DNA from: Diprion similis
Taxonomy: Eukaryota > Arthropoda > Insecta > Hymenoptera > Diprionidae
NCBI RefSeq assembly: GCF_021155765.1
Contig: NC_060117.1
Coordinates: 6,600,001-6,664,000 of the forward strand
Reading direction: 5' to 3'
DNA: 64,000 bases
Positions 31,801-45,400 of this stretch are shown in pieces. The position numbers and the translations under genes are program-made. The notes below the pieces were generated by a model, which was given only the letters and a program-made list of their open reading frames with translations, did no database searches and had not been told where the DNA came from. Position 1 is the first letter of the stretch; the number at the start of each line of letters is the position of its first letter.

Positions 31801-34800
31801 TCTTCGCAGGTATTCGATAAAGGTCTAATAGACGTTTCAATGTTCCAGTGGAACCTTGATAGCAGTGGCACTTGAAATGTTATGGCAGCACATTGCAACA
31901 GGGTTAACGGAAAATCATTTGGTGATGTTATGGAAATATTCTATATATCGGCACCACGGATGGTAGAACAATAGCCGGAAGTATCTCATAACTAAGATTA
32001 GTGCCAAGCAAAGTATCTCAAGCAGAAAATTATAAGGAAAATCGCTGAAGCGTTGATGCTGACGCTGGGCGAATAACGTCGTATACATTTGGAATAATTT
32101 GAAAAGTTTTTACGTGAGGAGATGATGTACGAACTGAACAGCGTTGAGCATGGTAAGCAGTTTCACCAAAGAGAGTGGGTGATGTGTAAGTGGATATCAT
32201 TTATCGAAAAATTAAAGAGATATCCTTCACTTTGCCTAGTCAAACGCTATGTAGACACTCTCGCACAAATAATAATTCACTTCAATCTGATCAATTCGCA
32301 TTAATTGCTGATGGTGTACGTCACTATGTCATCTGCATAGTGAGGGAATGTGTATGAAAACACTTTGTTCTACATCCAAGCTGCCTTCTAGCAAAATGAT
32401 CAATTTTACCTCACTTCAATCATCGGGATATCGAAACCCATCAATTTGAACAAACAGATGTCCCATAAGATATTATAAAGTTCAGTGTCAATGATTTTAT
32501 GATAAGCCAACCGAATGCAAATTTCCAGTAAGAATTAGATGTTGGTGAATTTTTACTCTCGAGACTTCTTGTTTCCCCAGAATCAGAATGGAGCGTCACT
32601 TGCTGAGGCAGAGCGTCGTATGTTAAAGGTGAGCTTCTATAAGAAAGTTAATCGTACTATCATGGTACAGGAAGACATCGTGAAATCACAGGCATTAGTT
32701 CGTTGGCACTCTCATGAAACCTTGAATGACGAACTCGGCGAGGAATATAATGAAAAAATAATTTCTTAGGTCTGAGTGAAACGGATCTTAGATAGTGCAT
32801 CGTATGTATAGTTTGTTCAGTACTGAATTAGTATTTTCATCCAAGTAAGAAAGTATTAAATGAAAGGGGAGGGGTCGAAAGTTTTTAAGCTTCAATCCAC
32901 ACCAGGAGTAAAATGTAAATACGAGGAAATTGCGAGTGCCAAGACAGCATTTTGAGCCGAGATCAATATCCAGGCAAATATGGGAGGGGAGACAGTTTTT
33001 ATTCTGTTACATTAGCTCAAAAGCAGGGAATCTTTGAACCATCGAATTCAGGTAGATCTGCTATAAAGAAACTCTGAGGTGGCCTAAGTCTTGATCATCT
33101 TCATGAAAATAGCCAAAACGCCAAAGTTAATCGGATGAGGCCCAGTAATTCTTTTCTCAATATCGAATATGGCAACAACCACAAAAATTGGCTAAACAAG
33201 TACGACCCGTGTTTAAATTTACCTCTCTTTCCCATCGATTTTTGAAAGGATAATGTGTTCCAACATAGTAAGCGAGAAAAATGTTGGTGTTGAAATTTAA
33301 CGGATCATTCCTTTAGTTATTGAAGAGGTTATTAGTTTGAACAGGACTAATTGAATACCCAAACGGAATTCCTCTGAAGTTGAAGTGAAATCTTGCATCC
33401 CTCGCAATAGCATGTGCAGAGATTGAAAACAAAATTTGGAATTGCACAAATTTTCATATCAATAGCATTGGTGAGGTTAGGTTATTTACCAGGCTTTTTA
33501 TCAGTTCAGCGTGTGCAGTGAACGCGGCGCTGTTGTTAAGATCAAAAATTTAAGGATCATTCTACACATACTCTTCATCTCTTCCTGGATAGTGATATGC
33601 ACTAGGGCAAATGAATTTCATAAGTATCACCGATATACCGTAGGGAACAGACCAGAACTTATGATAAACAGAGATGGCCAACGGTTGTTATCCATCCCGT
33701 TGCGGATGTTGTCCGGGCTTATATGAGTTATAATGCAAATCGATTAATTAGACACTGCCCACGGAGACATTTCCTGACTCTCGTTACGGGACGTTAACAT
33801 TGTACTGTTGGAGTTCGATTCCATTAGTGTTTCCCTTGATTCATACTTATAGAGGCTACTGTTATCTGCTCAAATCTGCACTAGATACTAGAATTCAAAT
33901 ATGTTCATCTACTAGCCCATAATTCCGTCTGTACAAATACCAGGGACATGTAGTTTTCACTTGGGCCATTTTGATGGGCCATCATTGGAGGCCATTTTTT
34001 ATTTCTGGTAAAAGTTAAAGGCACAAGCGTTTTGTACACACCTTTATCGTTAATTACGAAATCACCAATGTCACTAGGTTAGATCACGACGGGGAATCTA
34101 ATCCCGGCAACAACTGCCTGGAGTGTTATCGGTTGCATATGTTCTGGTCTCAACCTATAACGTGAATTTTTGAATTAGCGGAACGATTCGTGGGCTCGAG
34201 CTAGGCAACCAGAGTTATAATTAATGTTCAGGTTGAGTATCGTATCCTACCACTGTCATCCCAAATGTTAAACATGATTCGTCAAAATAACCTAAGTATT
34301 AGAAAATCTCGAAAACGAAAAGTTGAATTCGGATAATCAACTACGACAATAATGAGGCGATTAAGAGTAGGACTGTCATCAAATTTAGGTTGAAATTTGG
34401 GAAATTTGCTCCACCTGAACATGAGCTGTAACACCGGTTACCTGCCTCAGGCGCACGGATTATTTAGCTCTTAGAAATACTCACGGTATATCGGTCACTT
34501 CGTGAGAATTCGGTTAAAACCTGTCAATACTAAAAGTTAAAAAAGAAAATATTTTTTAATGCTATTGAACATAATTTCAGTTATAAAAGAATGTGGAGAA
34601 TTATTTTTACTATAAGGAAATAAGCTGTTGAATAATTATGATAAAGTACACCGATAGTGTTGTTTAAATTGCTGTGGACTTGATCGCCAAGATGGACGAA
34701 TAAAATGATAGATTAATAACGAAGATGTACGCAGAAGAAGATAAGAAAATAATTCAAATAAAGTAGAAAAAAAGAGTAAAAATAATGATTAGATAATAAA

Positions 34801-37800
34801 TTAATAATAATGATAATAGATCAAAAACATTTATATCTAAATCCACTTTTACAACAAAAACTTTTTTTTCTTTGATTTAGTGAAGTTCGGATACGCTACG
34901 CAAAGAAGAGTTTCCTTTTTTGCAGAGAAAAGCATTTGCAACTTGAAGTGCGTAGATATTTTTTACTCATCTTTTCATTTTTTTATATACATATTTCATG
35001 TATCTTCTGTATATTCCAAACTTCAATTTTCGCCTTTTGCCTGCAACAGCTGACTTCTGTAACTGCCAAATCTTTACTTTTTCGGTGAACTCACATGAGA
35101 AAGGATGGCCTGCTTGTATTCACGTCTAGACAAGATACTAAATTAATGGTTCTTTACAATATTTTATGCCAAAACGTATTACTTTGAACGTACCAGCTGC
35201 CACTGCACAGTCGTAATGTTCTAACATTTTTATTGACTTTTGGCCTTTATCCTCCGTTGATATTACGATCTACGATTTGAGATTATGACGCACTTTCACA
35301 AACTTTACATTTAAGAGAAGTCACGATTTATCGACTAAATCTTATAAATTTTGATTAACATATAAAACATGACTTACTTGTTCGCTTGCACTTCGTGCTT
35401 GTTGGAATCTGAACTCGACTTACGATAACTCAGAGCAAAGTTCGTGGTATGACACACAGGATGCAGTCATAACGGAGACGCGAATAGTAAACTGATACCT
35501 GATGTGATATATGTTTCTGCTTCTTGATAAATAAACTTTAATCATTCATCACTTACAATGTGCAATTATTATTTAACAAACACAACAGCCTATTTCAGCT
35601 CAGGTGAAATTTTTATTTTCACGGAAAACTTCTATCACCATTCTCACATCAATTTTTGGTAAATTGTTTGAGGTTGCCCTTTGAAAACCAATTTCGGTTA
35701 TAAATTCGTAAGAACACTAATTATACGAAGAAAAATTAATGGCCATGCATGGGCAACATACCGCCAACGTACTCTGTGACGTCAGCTATAGCGTCAGTCA
35801 ATCACGAGCCGTTCAGGCTCGCGTCCGTTCCTGTAGGATTGTTTACGGGATTGAATCGCATACAGTATCACGCGAATGTAGCATATCCAGATCGGTATAC
35901 CTCCTCATTTTTATCTCGATGTAAGTTTCGTACGGGTCGAGCGGCTTTGTATATCATTTTTAGACTCATACGAATCTCTGATACCATCGACCAGATATAG
36001 CAAGATCGACGCCGAGTCTTATTTTTGTCTTGTTAAACTTCTCACTGATATATTATATACATAAATCGGCGTAACTTCTGCAAAGAACGGTATTTTTCTG
36101 TGTCATCCTTGTAGTCATACAACTTTCAAACGAATGTTATGCATCGAAATTTCCACGAGGTAAGAAATATTATGAATAACGTATCTCAATTCGCCTTTCA
36201 CTGATTCCACTGAAAATGGAACTTGATCGAAACAAACCTTCATTCTAAAAAATACTCTGAAATATCGTAGTTAATTGTGTAAGAGTGAAAATATGTGATA
36301 ATATTATCGCCCTATAAAGTATAGACCAAAGACTTCTATTTACAGTAAAGCAACCGCGTCTCGTGAGTGAACTTCTTTTGGTTATGTTTTTAACGTACTT
36401 GGTGTGGGATACTTTCGTGTCTCTTGATACGCTGGGTGCGTCGCTGGCGGCGCGACGTAGCTAGATGGGTGGGGTTGTGGGGGAAAGAGAAGGGATCTTG
36501 CTTGCGCAGGATAGTCTGATATTGTGTAACATCAAGTAGCGAGGCAATGCCCTTGAAAACTGTTTCACGATATGCTTTCAGGATTCTTAAGAGGTGTTGA
36601 TGATGGACTGCCCACGACCGTGGCAGTAGATATGATGGCAACGTCCTACAGTACAGACTCGCACATGCGATTACAATGTTAATTGAGTCATTGAGAGTAG
36701 GAAATTCCTGTACCGAAGCCACTGACTTCATCCTCAGTCTAGCTGTACTATTTTTAGCATATTTTGATCAATGCACGAGTCGGCCATAATGTTTCCACGA
36801 TAATACTATGAATTTGAAAATACGTAAGAAAATCTGTGTGACCCAAATTATATAAGCTGTAAAAACCACATCAGCATCTATGAATTATTAAATTTTTGAT
36901 AGCTGACCGATTTACGTATCGGTTTGTTGTGCGCATGATGAACCAAATGCTATCTCTTAATTTCTAGATTAATCGGAACAGCGAGATCTGAGCCAGAGGA
37001 GCGCATCGGACCGGTTGTTTGAGCTTTGAGTAAGAATTCATGCTCTCAATAAACCTTGCATATATCGGCAAATCTAAATACGGAGAAGTTGGCTTGGTTT
37101 GGCGCGACGATAAATTTTCACAAATAATCAGTGGCACAACCGGTCCGCCCGCGATGTTGGTAACATTTATTTGCTTAGCATTGCCAACCTTAAAGAAATT
37201 TCTTTAGACCCGTTTAAAGAAAAAAGATGAGTTGTTTTCTTATTAGGAAATATTGTCACTTAGGCCGGAATCTGCAGAAAATCTAAAGAACTCTGACAAA
37301 ATCTTAGGACTTGTAGGGATATCTCTAAAAATGGTCTGTGAAATCAAAACAACAAACTAAAAATCAATCAATTATGAGGTTCCTGAAAAAATATGCACCG
37401 ATCAGATAGCGTTTGCAGTTCGCAAACGTACTTATTTGACAAGTTTGTGATCCTAAATATTAAGCCTCTGGTCTACACCATTTTCTGTCGCAACGTTTAT
37501 ACACATGCTGGGTCGGGTCACTAGTGACCCAGGTGTGGACCAGAGAGTTAAAACTAAAAGCATTTCATAGAAGTAAAAGTTCCTTATATCCGTATATTTA
37601 TGATTCAGATTGTAGAGTATAAATCTGTCTGTGTAACGTCGTTTGTTCATTATCATTATCTATTTATATAAAAAATTGTTAATTTTATAAAGCGAAAAAA
37701 TAAAATATATTATGTATTCCTGTACTTATTGAGTTTCAGTATCGTCAAACATTACTCGTGAAAATAAAAAATATGAAGAATTATTGTGGCGCTATCTAAA

Positions 37801-38460
37801 TGAAAAATCTAAAGAATCGGTCTAGCGTCATTGAAAGAATTATTCGTCCGATAGGTTGGCAATGCTGAATCCAATAACTACGTACATACATACACGCTAG
37901 AACGTGTAATTCGTTTACGTATCGCTATCTATATCGGTTTTTTGCGGTACTGAGGTAGGCAGTGCGTGTATCTTCACTCGCCTGTGAAGGTAGGAATGCA
38001 GCTAGCGCAGGTATTCAAAGAAAATTCAGTTTTCATAGCGTTGGCGCAATGAGTCTGACTGACGACTGTCACAGCTGCCCCGCTTACAACGAGCGTCGCC
38101 CCTACCACTGCCATGAACTCTCCATCCCTACTCTTCGCCCATAATGGTAAGCGCCAACAAGAATAACTCACACCAATTCCTTATATTTATATACACGTAC
38201 GAGTTGGATTCTGACTGATTCAGGGCCGTTTGTGTCGGCTGCTGCACAGATTAAACAGACGGTGGCAGATGAAACCGGTGCATTCCATTAATCCTCGCAT
38301 TAATCGGTCAGAATCCAGTACGTTATGTGTACGAGTGGCAAGGCATGCCCTGACATATAATTGCACTATATGTATACCAATGAGGCATAATAATAATACA
38401 GGTGTAGGCGGCGCGAGGCTTAAAACAATAAAACAGAACGGAGTTAAGCAACAGCGTGAC
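28831..38460. other. long gene-poor spacer
   Basis: This is A+T-rich sequence without a supported gene. A frame at 33481-33726 has a hydrophobic stretch (LRIILHILFISSWIVIC) but no ATG. A 113-codon minus frame at 36390-36731 is G+C-richer than its surroundings but has no recognisable domain. A consensus CRE, TGACGTCA, occurs at 35777-35784 in a CpG-richer patch. A stem-loop lies at 37466-37545. An A17 run lies near 30755. Confidence 0.35.
37466..37545. repeat. 80-nt stem-loop with inner 16-bp palindrome
   Basis: The outer arms CTCTGGTCTACACC (37466-37479) and GGTGTGGACCAGAG (37532-37545) pair with one mismatch. Inside, GGGTCACTAGTGACCC (37515-37530) is a perfect palindrome directly beside the right arm. 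It could be a remnant of a small inverted-repeat element. Confidence 0.6.
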
Positions 38461-38469
38461 TTTGCGTAA

Positions 38470-38641
38470 AGTATCATTCACAATTGACTTAGTGCAATGG
38501 CAGTGCAGCGCGGCAGTTTAGAAATACGAATACCATGCGAGCGTTCATAACCGATTAGTGTACCGGTAAACCACTTAACGCTCGCATGGTATTGGTTTTT
38601 CCAAACTCCTCCACTGCACTAACTTGATTGTGAATGATACT
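38470..38641. mobile_element. 172-bp MITE with TAA target duplication (PIF/Harbinger type)
   Basis: The ends are perfect inverse copies: AGTATCATTCACAAT at the left and ATTGTGAATGATACT at the right. Each is flanked by TAA (38467-38469 and 38642-38644). The 3-bp TWA duplication is the hallmark of PIF/Harbinger elements. Complementarity continues inward through TTAGTGCA and ATACCATGCGAGCGTT, so nearly the whole element folds into one hairpin. It is non-coding and lies about 450 bp upstream of the probable first exon of the zinc-finger gene. Confidence 0.8.
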
Positions 38642-39088
38642 TAAAGCAGCCACTGAGCCATACGAGGACTTGACTTATATATCATAGCTCGATTGAAGCG
38701 GCAGGAACTGTTTATTCTTTTTGTCCGGGGATCGGGGCGTTTCCTTATCGCTGTGCTTACTGTGTTACAAATCCCGCCTCGATCGGGGCCCGATGTTCGT
38801 TATCCTCTATTGCGTTCGTTTGTATGTATATACTTACGTGTTTACACCTCGTTGAAATTCGAACCACGTTGTTGGTAGCCGATGCATCTACTCGTCCCAC
38901 AATAGATTCGAGCTGCAGCAGAATCCCGGCGGCCATTATCAACGATCTTGTATCATTACACCATCCGAGCAGTTTGGATCTAAAAACGACCGCAAAACCC
39001 GGCCGCATCGTCCCGGCGTGCCCTACGAGCCTTGATGTGCAGCTGTTGCTGAGCGCGGCTTGGTTGGTGTGCGTTAGTGTCGGTCAGC

Positions 39089-39397
39089 AAATGGCGGCTC
39101 GCCGTGTCGGTGAGTGTTCGTTTGTTTCATGGTGCGCGCGACGCGCACGGCGCAGTTCGTCTGTTTCTGAAAACAAGAGGGGGCACACGGAACGGTACGA
39201 GCATCGGCAGTTCTGCTAGAAATCCGAGATAATCTTATTTTTTAATTCGATCTCCCACGGCTGAACAAGGTACTTGATTACGATTAATAGAATGTCTTGA
39301 CGGAATCTGTTTTTTTTTTTACCGAACTGATGCTAGTTCAGTCCGATAATTCGGAGTTTTACGATCAGACTATCTACATAACCTCAAATTTTTACAG
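39089..39397 (+). promoter_or_regulatory. probable 5' non-coding exon end, first intron and CpG-rich promoter zone
   Basis: The region from about 38880 to 39160 is richer in CpG than its surroundings. AAATGGCGGC at 39089-39098 is a YY1/Pho-type site often found at insect transcription starts. It is followed by a donor GTGAGT at 39110, and an acceptor TTTTTACAG ends at 39397. Splicing these would give a short upstream ORF that stops after about ten codons, so this exon is probably untranslated leader. GTGCGCG-CGA-CGCGCAC (39132-39148) is a hairpin just inside the intron. Confidence 0.4.
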
Positions 39398-39470
39398 CGA
39401 TATGCTGTTGGTAGAAGCTGACGCTCCGTTGATGGATATTTGAGTGATTACGTCACGGTTCAACATCGAA

Positions 39471-42400
39471 ATGGCTCGGTCTTTCACCTACGACAGGCCT
39501 CTGGATGTGAAAATCATACCCGCTTCGGAGAATACGAATCACGAGTTTCAGGTGAGGATTTATCATGTCATTGACATCATGTCTGTCATCTTGTTTTTCC
39601 GAGTTTTCAGTTGTATGTTTTTTCAACGCCATATAATAAATATTGGATAGTGATGAAAATTTGTGCACAGAATTCTGTGAAATAAGAAAATTATTTTCAT
39701 TATGCTACCTCAAGAATTATGTTATTTATACCGGTTATCACACTTGTTTTATAATCCAATGTGGACTGAACCTTTGTACTTAGATAAGGTGCCATCTATA
39801 TCTTGCTTTGTGTACCTATACGATAGTATAAATGTGATTGTGATGAACAATTGACCTTCAACTATGTATCCAGATTTTGTATTGAACGTTTTACCTGTAT
39901 GATTGATACTAGATCAATGCTACCACGAGTGTAAACAAATTCGATTACTTTTATCATAAAGTGTTGAAATGTTAACTTCGTTCGGTTAGTCGTAGTTTCA
40001 GTTACCAATTAGAATCTATGGGGATTTTAAACATTCCCGTGTCCAATTAATTCAGATATTACACAATACAGTATCGAAGAAGCTTGAAATCGGGACGACT
40101 CAGAAATTTTTCATAAATTACGTTTGTTTTTGATTTTTATACTTCTTTTTCTATTTTATGTTATTATCTCTGATTGTATATTCAATATGATGTTCAGACT
40201 AACAATGGGAGTGTCTTGTTAATGTAACATTGAGAAACTGTGTATCAGCTGATCATTTTTGTCTAAGTCATTTGAATATTTACGTGCCGAAGAAATATTG
40301 AATCAACTTATATCCCGAACTTTTGATTTTGAACCTTAACCACCAGGGAATATATCAGTTTTTCGAATTCAACTAGCAGGAATATTTCGCTCGGCATATG
40401 TCATTTTATTCAACGACTGCGGTAGATTTGCTTTCTTAGATTACCCGCATTATTGTTACTTGTTTGTGCTCCCAGGAAAATTTGCGTACCCTGTTTGTGT
40501 TGCACATTCCATTTACTAGAGCAGTTTTTGCTTGAGGAATAGTATATTGCATAGAAGTGTGGAAAGTAGGTGATTTTCAATGCATGTGAAGTTGGCTGCG
40601 TGAGTAGTACAGGCTAGTGCTCTAATTACATCAGTTGTAGTATGAACACAGCATTAGCCGAAGCGTGCGCTGTAATCACTTGAGTCAGATTTTACTCATC
40701 TGCACGTATGATACACGTGGTGTTTGAATAAGTTGTTTTCCTGTTAATCTCAAAGTTCTTGAAGAATTTTTGATTATCACCAAGTTACTGGATATCCTGT
40801 CCACGCAACTTAAAATCGCAGAACCTTTTTTATCATGTAGGGTAATCAGCTGAATCACACGTCCGTTATTGAAAGATTTATTTCATTGTGGCAACTAAAG
40901 ATCGATACTTTTTAGTGTTATCAGCTAATTAGCCACTTATAAACAGCGTCACCTTGAATCAAAATATTATTAAACTAAACCCTAGTGAAGTGAGGGCTAC
41001 GCTGTATCCCATGCGATTTACTCGAATAAACCGATTCGATTAAAGGTTTTACCTTTGGCATTGTTTAAACCGATACTGATAAAGCAATGTTGTTTTGTTT
41101 GCATACAGTAAGGTATATGGTATCTTATGTTTCCGAAATCTTGATTGATTGAAATCTGGACTTACCGTGTTACGTATTAGGTTCTGGTAATGAATTCTTG
41201 ATGACTGCAAACAGTCATGACTTTTAGTTTTATTGGTTCAATGAGCGAAAAAAGTTTGTCCAACCTGAAAAAAATATCCAAGAGAAGTAGATCGAGTGAG
41301 AAGTTATACAGCAGGTAGCTACGTTGAATATAACAATTTTAATGGGTATGAAATTAGTTACGTTACAGTAATTATGCATGTTCAAGAAAAATTGATACTT
41401 CGTACATTTGGGATTGTTTAAAATTCAGTAAACCATGATAGACAAAACATACTCAAGTATTTCGAAAAGTCGATTCCTGGAAAGTCATTCAGAGATTGCC
41501 AGGTAATGATTTTTTCTTTGACGTTTTGTTACGTTAACATTATTAACTTCAGCCTGTCAATTTTAATGATTCCAGTTTGCAAAGTTCGAAATCAGATTAT
41601 CCTATGATTCTTGTGCAGTGAGAAATCTCAGCGAATTATACATAAGAGCGAGAATGAGCAAATATTTTCATCTGCTAACCAAAGCTCGCTAACTTCGTGT
41701 GATCAGTCACATCGAATCCTTTCCCCAAATGTCAAAACTAGCGAGCGCTTTAAGATTATTTTAAATTATAAGATATGTTCAGTTACCGACTGGTTCATAA
41801 AAATTTACAATATGAGAATGTAAAACCAAACGATTAATAGTTATACGATTAAATAAATAATACTGAATACTAATAGAAGTAGAAATAGTAATTGAATGAA
41901 ATGAAATCGTGATCTTTCTATCGTTAGTTCAGCGGTGTTCTTAATAAGTGGAAATAGGTGGTTGAAAGTAACGTTATTGTCGCAACAAAATTAATAAGAA
42001 AAATTGGTGGTACACGAATAACATCGATTATGAAAGCGATTGCATAAGTTATTTCACAAATCAGCAGTAAACAATCTAATCTATCAAGGTCAGGCATTGC
42101 GACATTTGCTTGCTTCTGTCGTCATGCTTGTTGCACAAGCTTGTCAGCTCTTTCTCTAGGTCTGCTCGAATTGGTGAATCAAACCGGCAGTTGCAGACTT
42201 GAGCGTAGTTTGGTTCTATCAATTAATGTAATCAATCTAGTATAGTATAGTTTTCTTAGACTGTCACAGGATGATTTGAGTTCTTGAAAAGTAGCTGTAT
42301 GAAATTTTGAGAACCTTGTATTTCAGATCCTGATATGGGAAGTTTATTATTGATTTCAATTACTAATAATGCTGTTTTCCATTATGTGCTTTTCTTGTCG

Positions 42401-45400
42401 CAATTGGATGTTAGGTCGCTATCCCAATGCTGTTACTTACGCCAAGTTATAAATTCTGATTCATTTCACAACCAATTATCATTTCACCTGATGTGATAGA
42501 ACGGAAGTTATTCTAATATAATTTACATAGAATGAAACCCGCATTTCGTTTCGGACCAAAAACTAGATAGTCGGAAGAGTATGGTATTGATGAATGTTAT
42601 TGTACATCGTGACACGGCATCAAATTATGTTGTCGAAATACAAAGCAATCATCAGATTGTAGATTTACAAATATAACATGAAATTAGACGCTTTATTTTT
42701 TTTTTTAGTTTCAGAGAGTATTGGGGATTAAGAAAGAAGTGGAAGATGTTCCGCCGGATGAGGAAATCGGACTGCCTGAAACAGAATCAGCAAATAATCT
42801 TCAGCCCGCATCTGCAAACACATCAAAAATGCCGCCCATCGATGGTAAAGGCGAAACCCATCCCCACCTTGTGATAAAATTTCGTGATCTTTTGACACGC
42901 TCAGGACAGAGCTATGGAAGAAATGGGAAAAACAAGAAACGTGAACGTGAATACTTGACAGAGGACAAACTAACTTCATTTGAAGCGGATAGAATTAAAA
43001 GGCGTAGATCTGAATCAAGTCGCACATCAAAAAGGCGCAAATCTGAATCAAGTGTCACGTCAGAAAGGCGTAAATCTGAATCGGGTGTCACATCAGAGAG
43101 GCGTAATACGAGGTCTTCAATTCTTCAACAAATACGTTCAAACTGTGATAATGTGAAAAAAAGTGCTACGTTGAATTCGTCAAAACTAAAAGAAACTAAT
43201 GACAAAGCTAAAAACAAAACCGTACGCAATTCAACTCCGATGATCGATTTGAGTAAGAGTGGAAACATGCACATAAATTGTGACGTCTGCGGGTTGCATT
43301 TTACAAGCTATCCAAATTTACAAGCGCACAAAAATTATTATTCTACAGACGGAAAATACCAATGTAACCTTTGTGGTTTAAGATTTTCCAGATTTGGGGT
43401 GTTATCGAGACACAAGAGGGTTGCGCATTCCACCTTACCCCGTCAATATTGGTATCGGTACAAATGTGATATTTGTATGGATCATTTTAAAACGAGAATA
43501 AGCTTGATTGTACACACGACACATTTGCACGCCAAAGAATTGACATCGAATAAAAAAAGCGAAAGGTTGTACAAAGAAGTAGTTCTAAGTAACATTGTGT
43601 CAGGAAAAAGAAGGAGACCACAAACGTCCGTAAAGAACTCTAAGCGTAGCATGAAATCTGCAGCACCAAGCAATTTTCACAACTCTAAAGTATCATCGGT
43701 CGAAATAACTCAGTCTTACACAGATTTCATAGAGTCTGTGGGAGATACAAATAATAAAGACAAACAAATCGGTGAAACATTTAGATCTGAACAGGATTCC
43801 GGGTGTCAGAATATCTCACTAGATAATCAAGCTACCAACGGCGCTGTCGATTCGAATAACGAAAAAGTTAATAGAAGGTCAACTAGACAAAGTTTGAAGT
43901 ATGTCGAAGAATCAAATTCAGCCCAGTGCGATGGAGACAAAGTTATGACGCAGCAAAAACTTGAACCATTAATTAAGGATTCAGAAAAAACGTGCATAGG
44001 ATTGAAAAAATCTCAAGAAGTAATGGGTAATAGTGTGTGTAGTTCAAAACGAGTGTTCAATGAAAATGGAGGTATGCAAGAATCGAAAGACCATAGTAAG
44101 CAACTACATGGATTACCACGTGGGAGTGAGAGAAGCCTCTCAAATTTGTCACAAGATGGTCCGCCGCAACTACAGCAAGATTCATTCCAGGGCATAGCAA
44201 AATCAGCCAGTAAGTGGAACATGGCAGAATCTCTTTACCAACCATTAGAGACTAGCGTAGAAGACTCTTCCCAAAAGTCGGGACATAATGGAAATTCGTT
44301 CACTCAGAAAAAATGCTTGAATGTTGCAGAAGATGAATCTGTTGCAAAAGAGTTCGACCTGCAGCAAGATGGTACAAATGAGAAGAAAATATCCCCGTCA
44401 TATGAACAGTTGAATTATCAGGTAGGCATAGTTTTATCACACGATGAATTAGAAGAAAAAGTTGACCTATCCACAATGAATATTGACGTTGATAATTCAG
44501 CTGTGAAACGTATCAACTGTGGAAATAATTTAAATGAAACTAATGATTTTGGAGATTCACGCGAGTCAATTTTCGTCGGTCATCAGGATAAAGACGTTGA
44601 TGTCAAAAACTGCGAATCAATATCCCTTAGCATGGCTGTTTCAGCTTTAGGCGTTCCTTTAATAGGTTCGGATAATATTGAATTCCATGATGCAACCATG
44701 CTAAGAAATTATGAAATTCCGTATTATCAAATTAATAAAGATGTCAAAGTGTCGTTGGTAAAATTAGAGAATATGGTGGATTTGCCAGAAATTAATACTC
44801 CGAAATCATCGGTTTGCGATATTATTAGATTAACGAAGACTGAAAAGCCGAATTGTTATGTAAGTGAAAAACCTTTCGCAAATAGAGGAAGATGGCGTAT
44901 TTCTCGGCAGAAAGAACGAGAAAATGTTGAATACAATAAGAAATCAAGATCATTTGTTAAAAAAACGCACGGTGCTATTGGTTACTGTCCACAGGTACTT
45001 TCAAATGACGGTGCGTCGGAGGAACGTGGGGAATGGGAAACTGCGAAACAACCAGATAGATTTTGTTACGTTTGTAACAAAGTTTTCCAAAGTAAGGGAT
45101 CACTGGTATCCCATTACATAAAGATACATATAGAGCCTGGATCTTTTCGATGTTGTTTGTGTAATGCGCATCTTAAGCGTCCAAAAAGGTTAAGGAGTCA
45201 TATATTTAAGCACTGTCATACGTCAATTGAACAAATCTGTCGGAGATTCTGTAGATCTTGCAACGGAGAATTGAATATTTTTTCATTAAAAAATATTTGT
45301 GCAGATTGTATAAAAGGACAAAGGCTTAGTAGGGGTAAAGTTTTACAAAGAATATTTGGAAATATTTCCGTGTTGGATAAACAACAATTAGCTCACACGT

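Noticed and set aside
33470-33490. TTAGG-like steps suggesting telomeric repeat
   Set aside because: Only two adjacent units (GGTTAGGTTA); no array.
33481-33726. Frame with a signal-like hydrophobic stretch and a possible peptide tail
   Set aside because: No ATG precedes the hydrophobic stretch. It would need an unseen upstream exon, so it is only a weak candidate.
36390-36731. 113-codon minus-strand frame
   Set aside because: About this length is expected by chance among the many ATG codons in 64 kb. It has a possible donor (GTACGT) but no recognisable domain.
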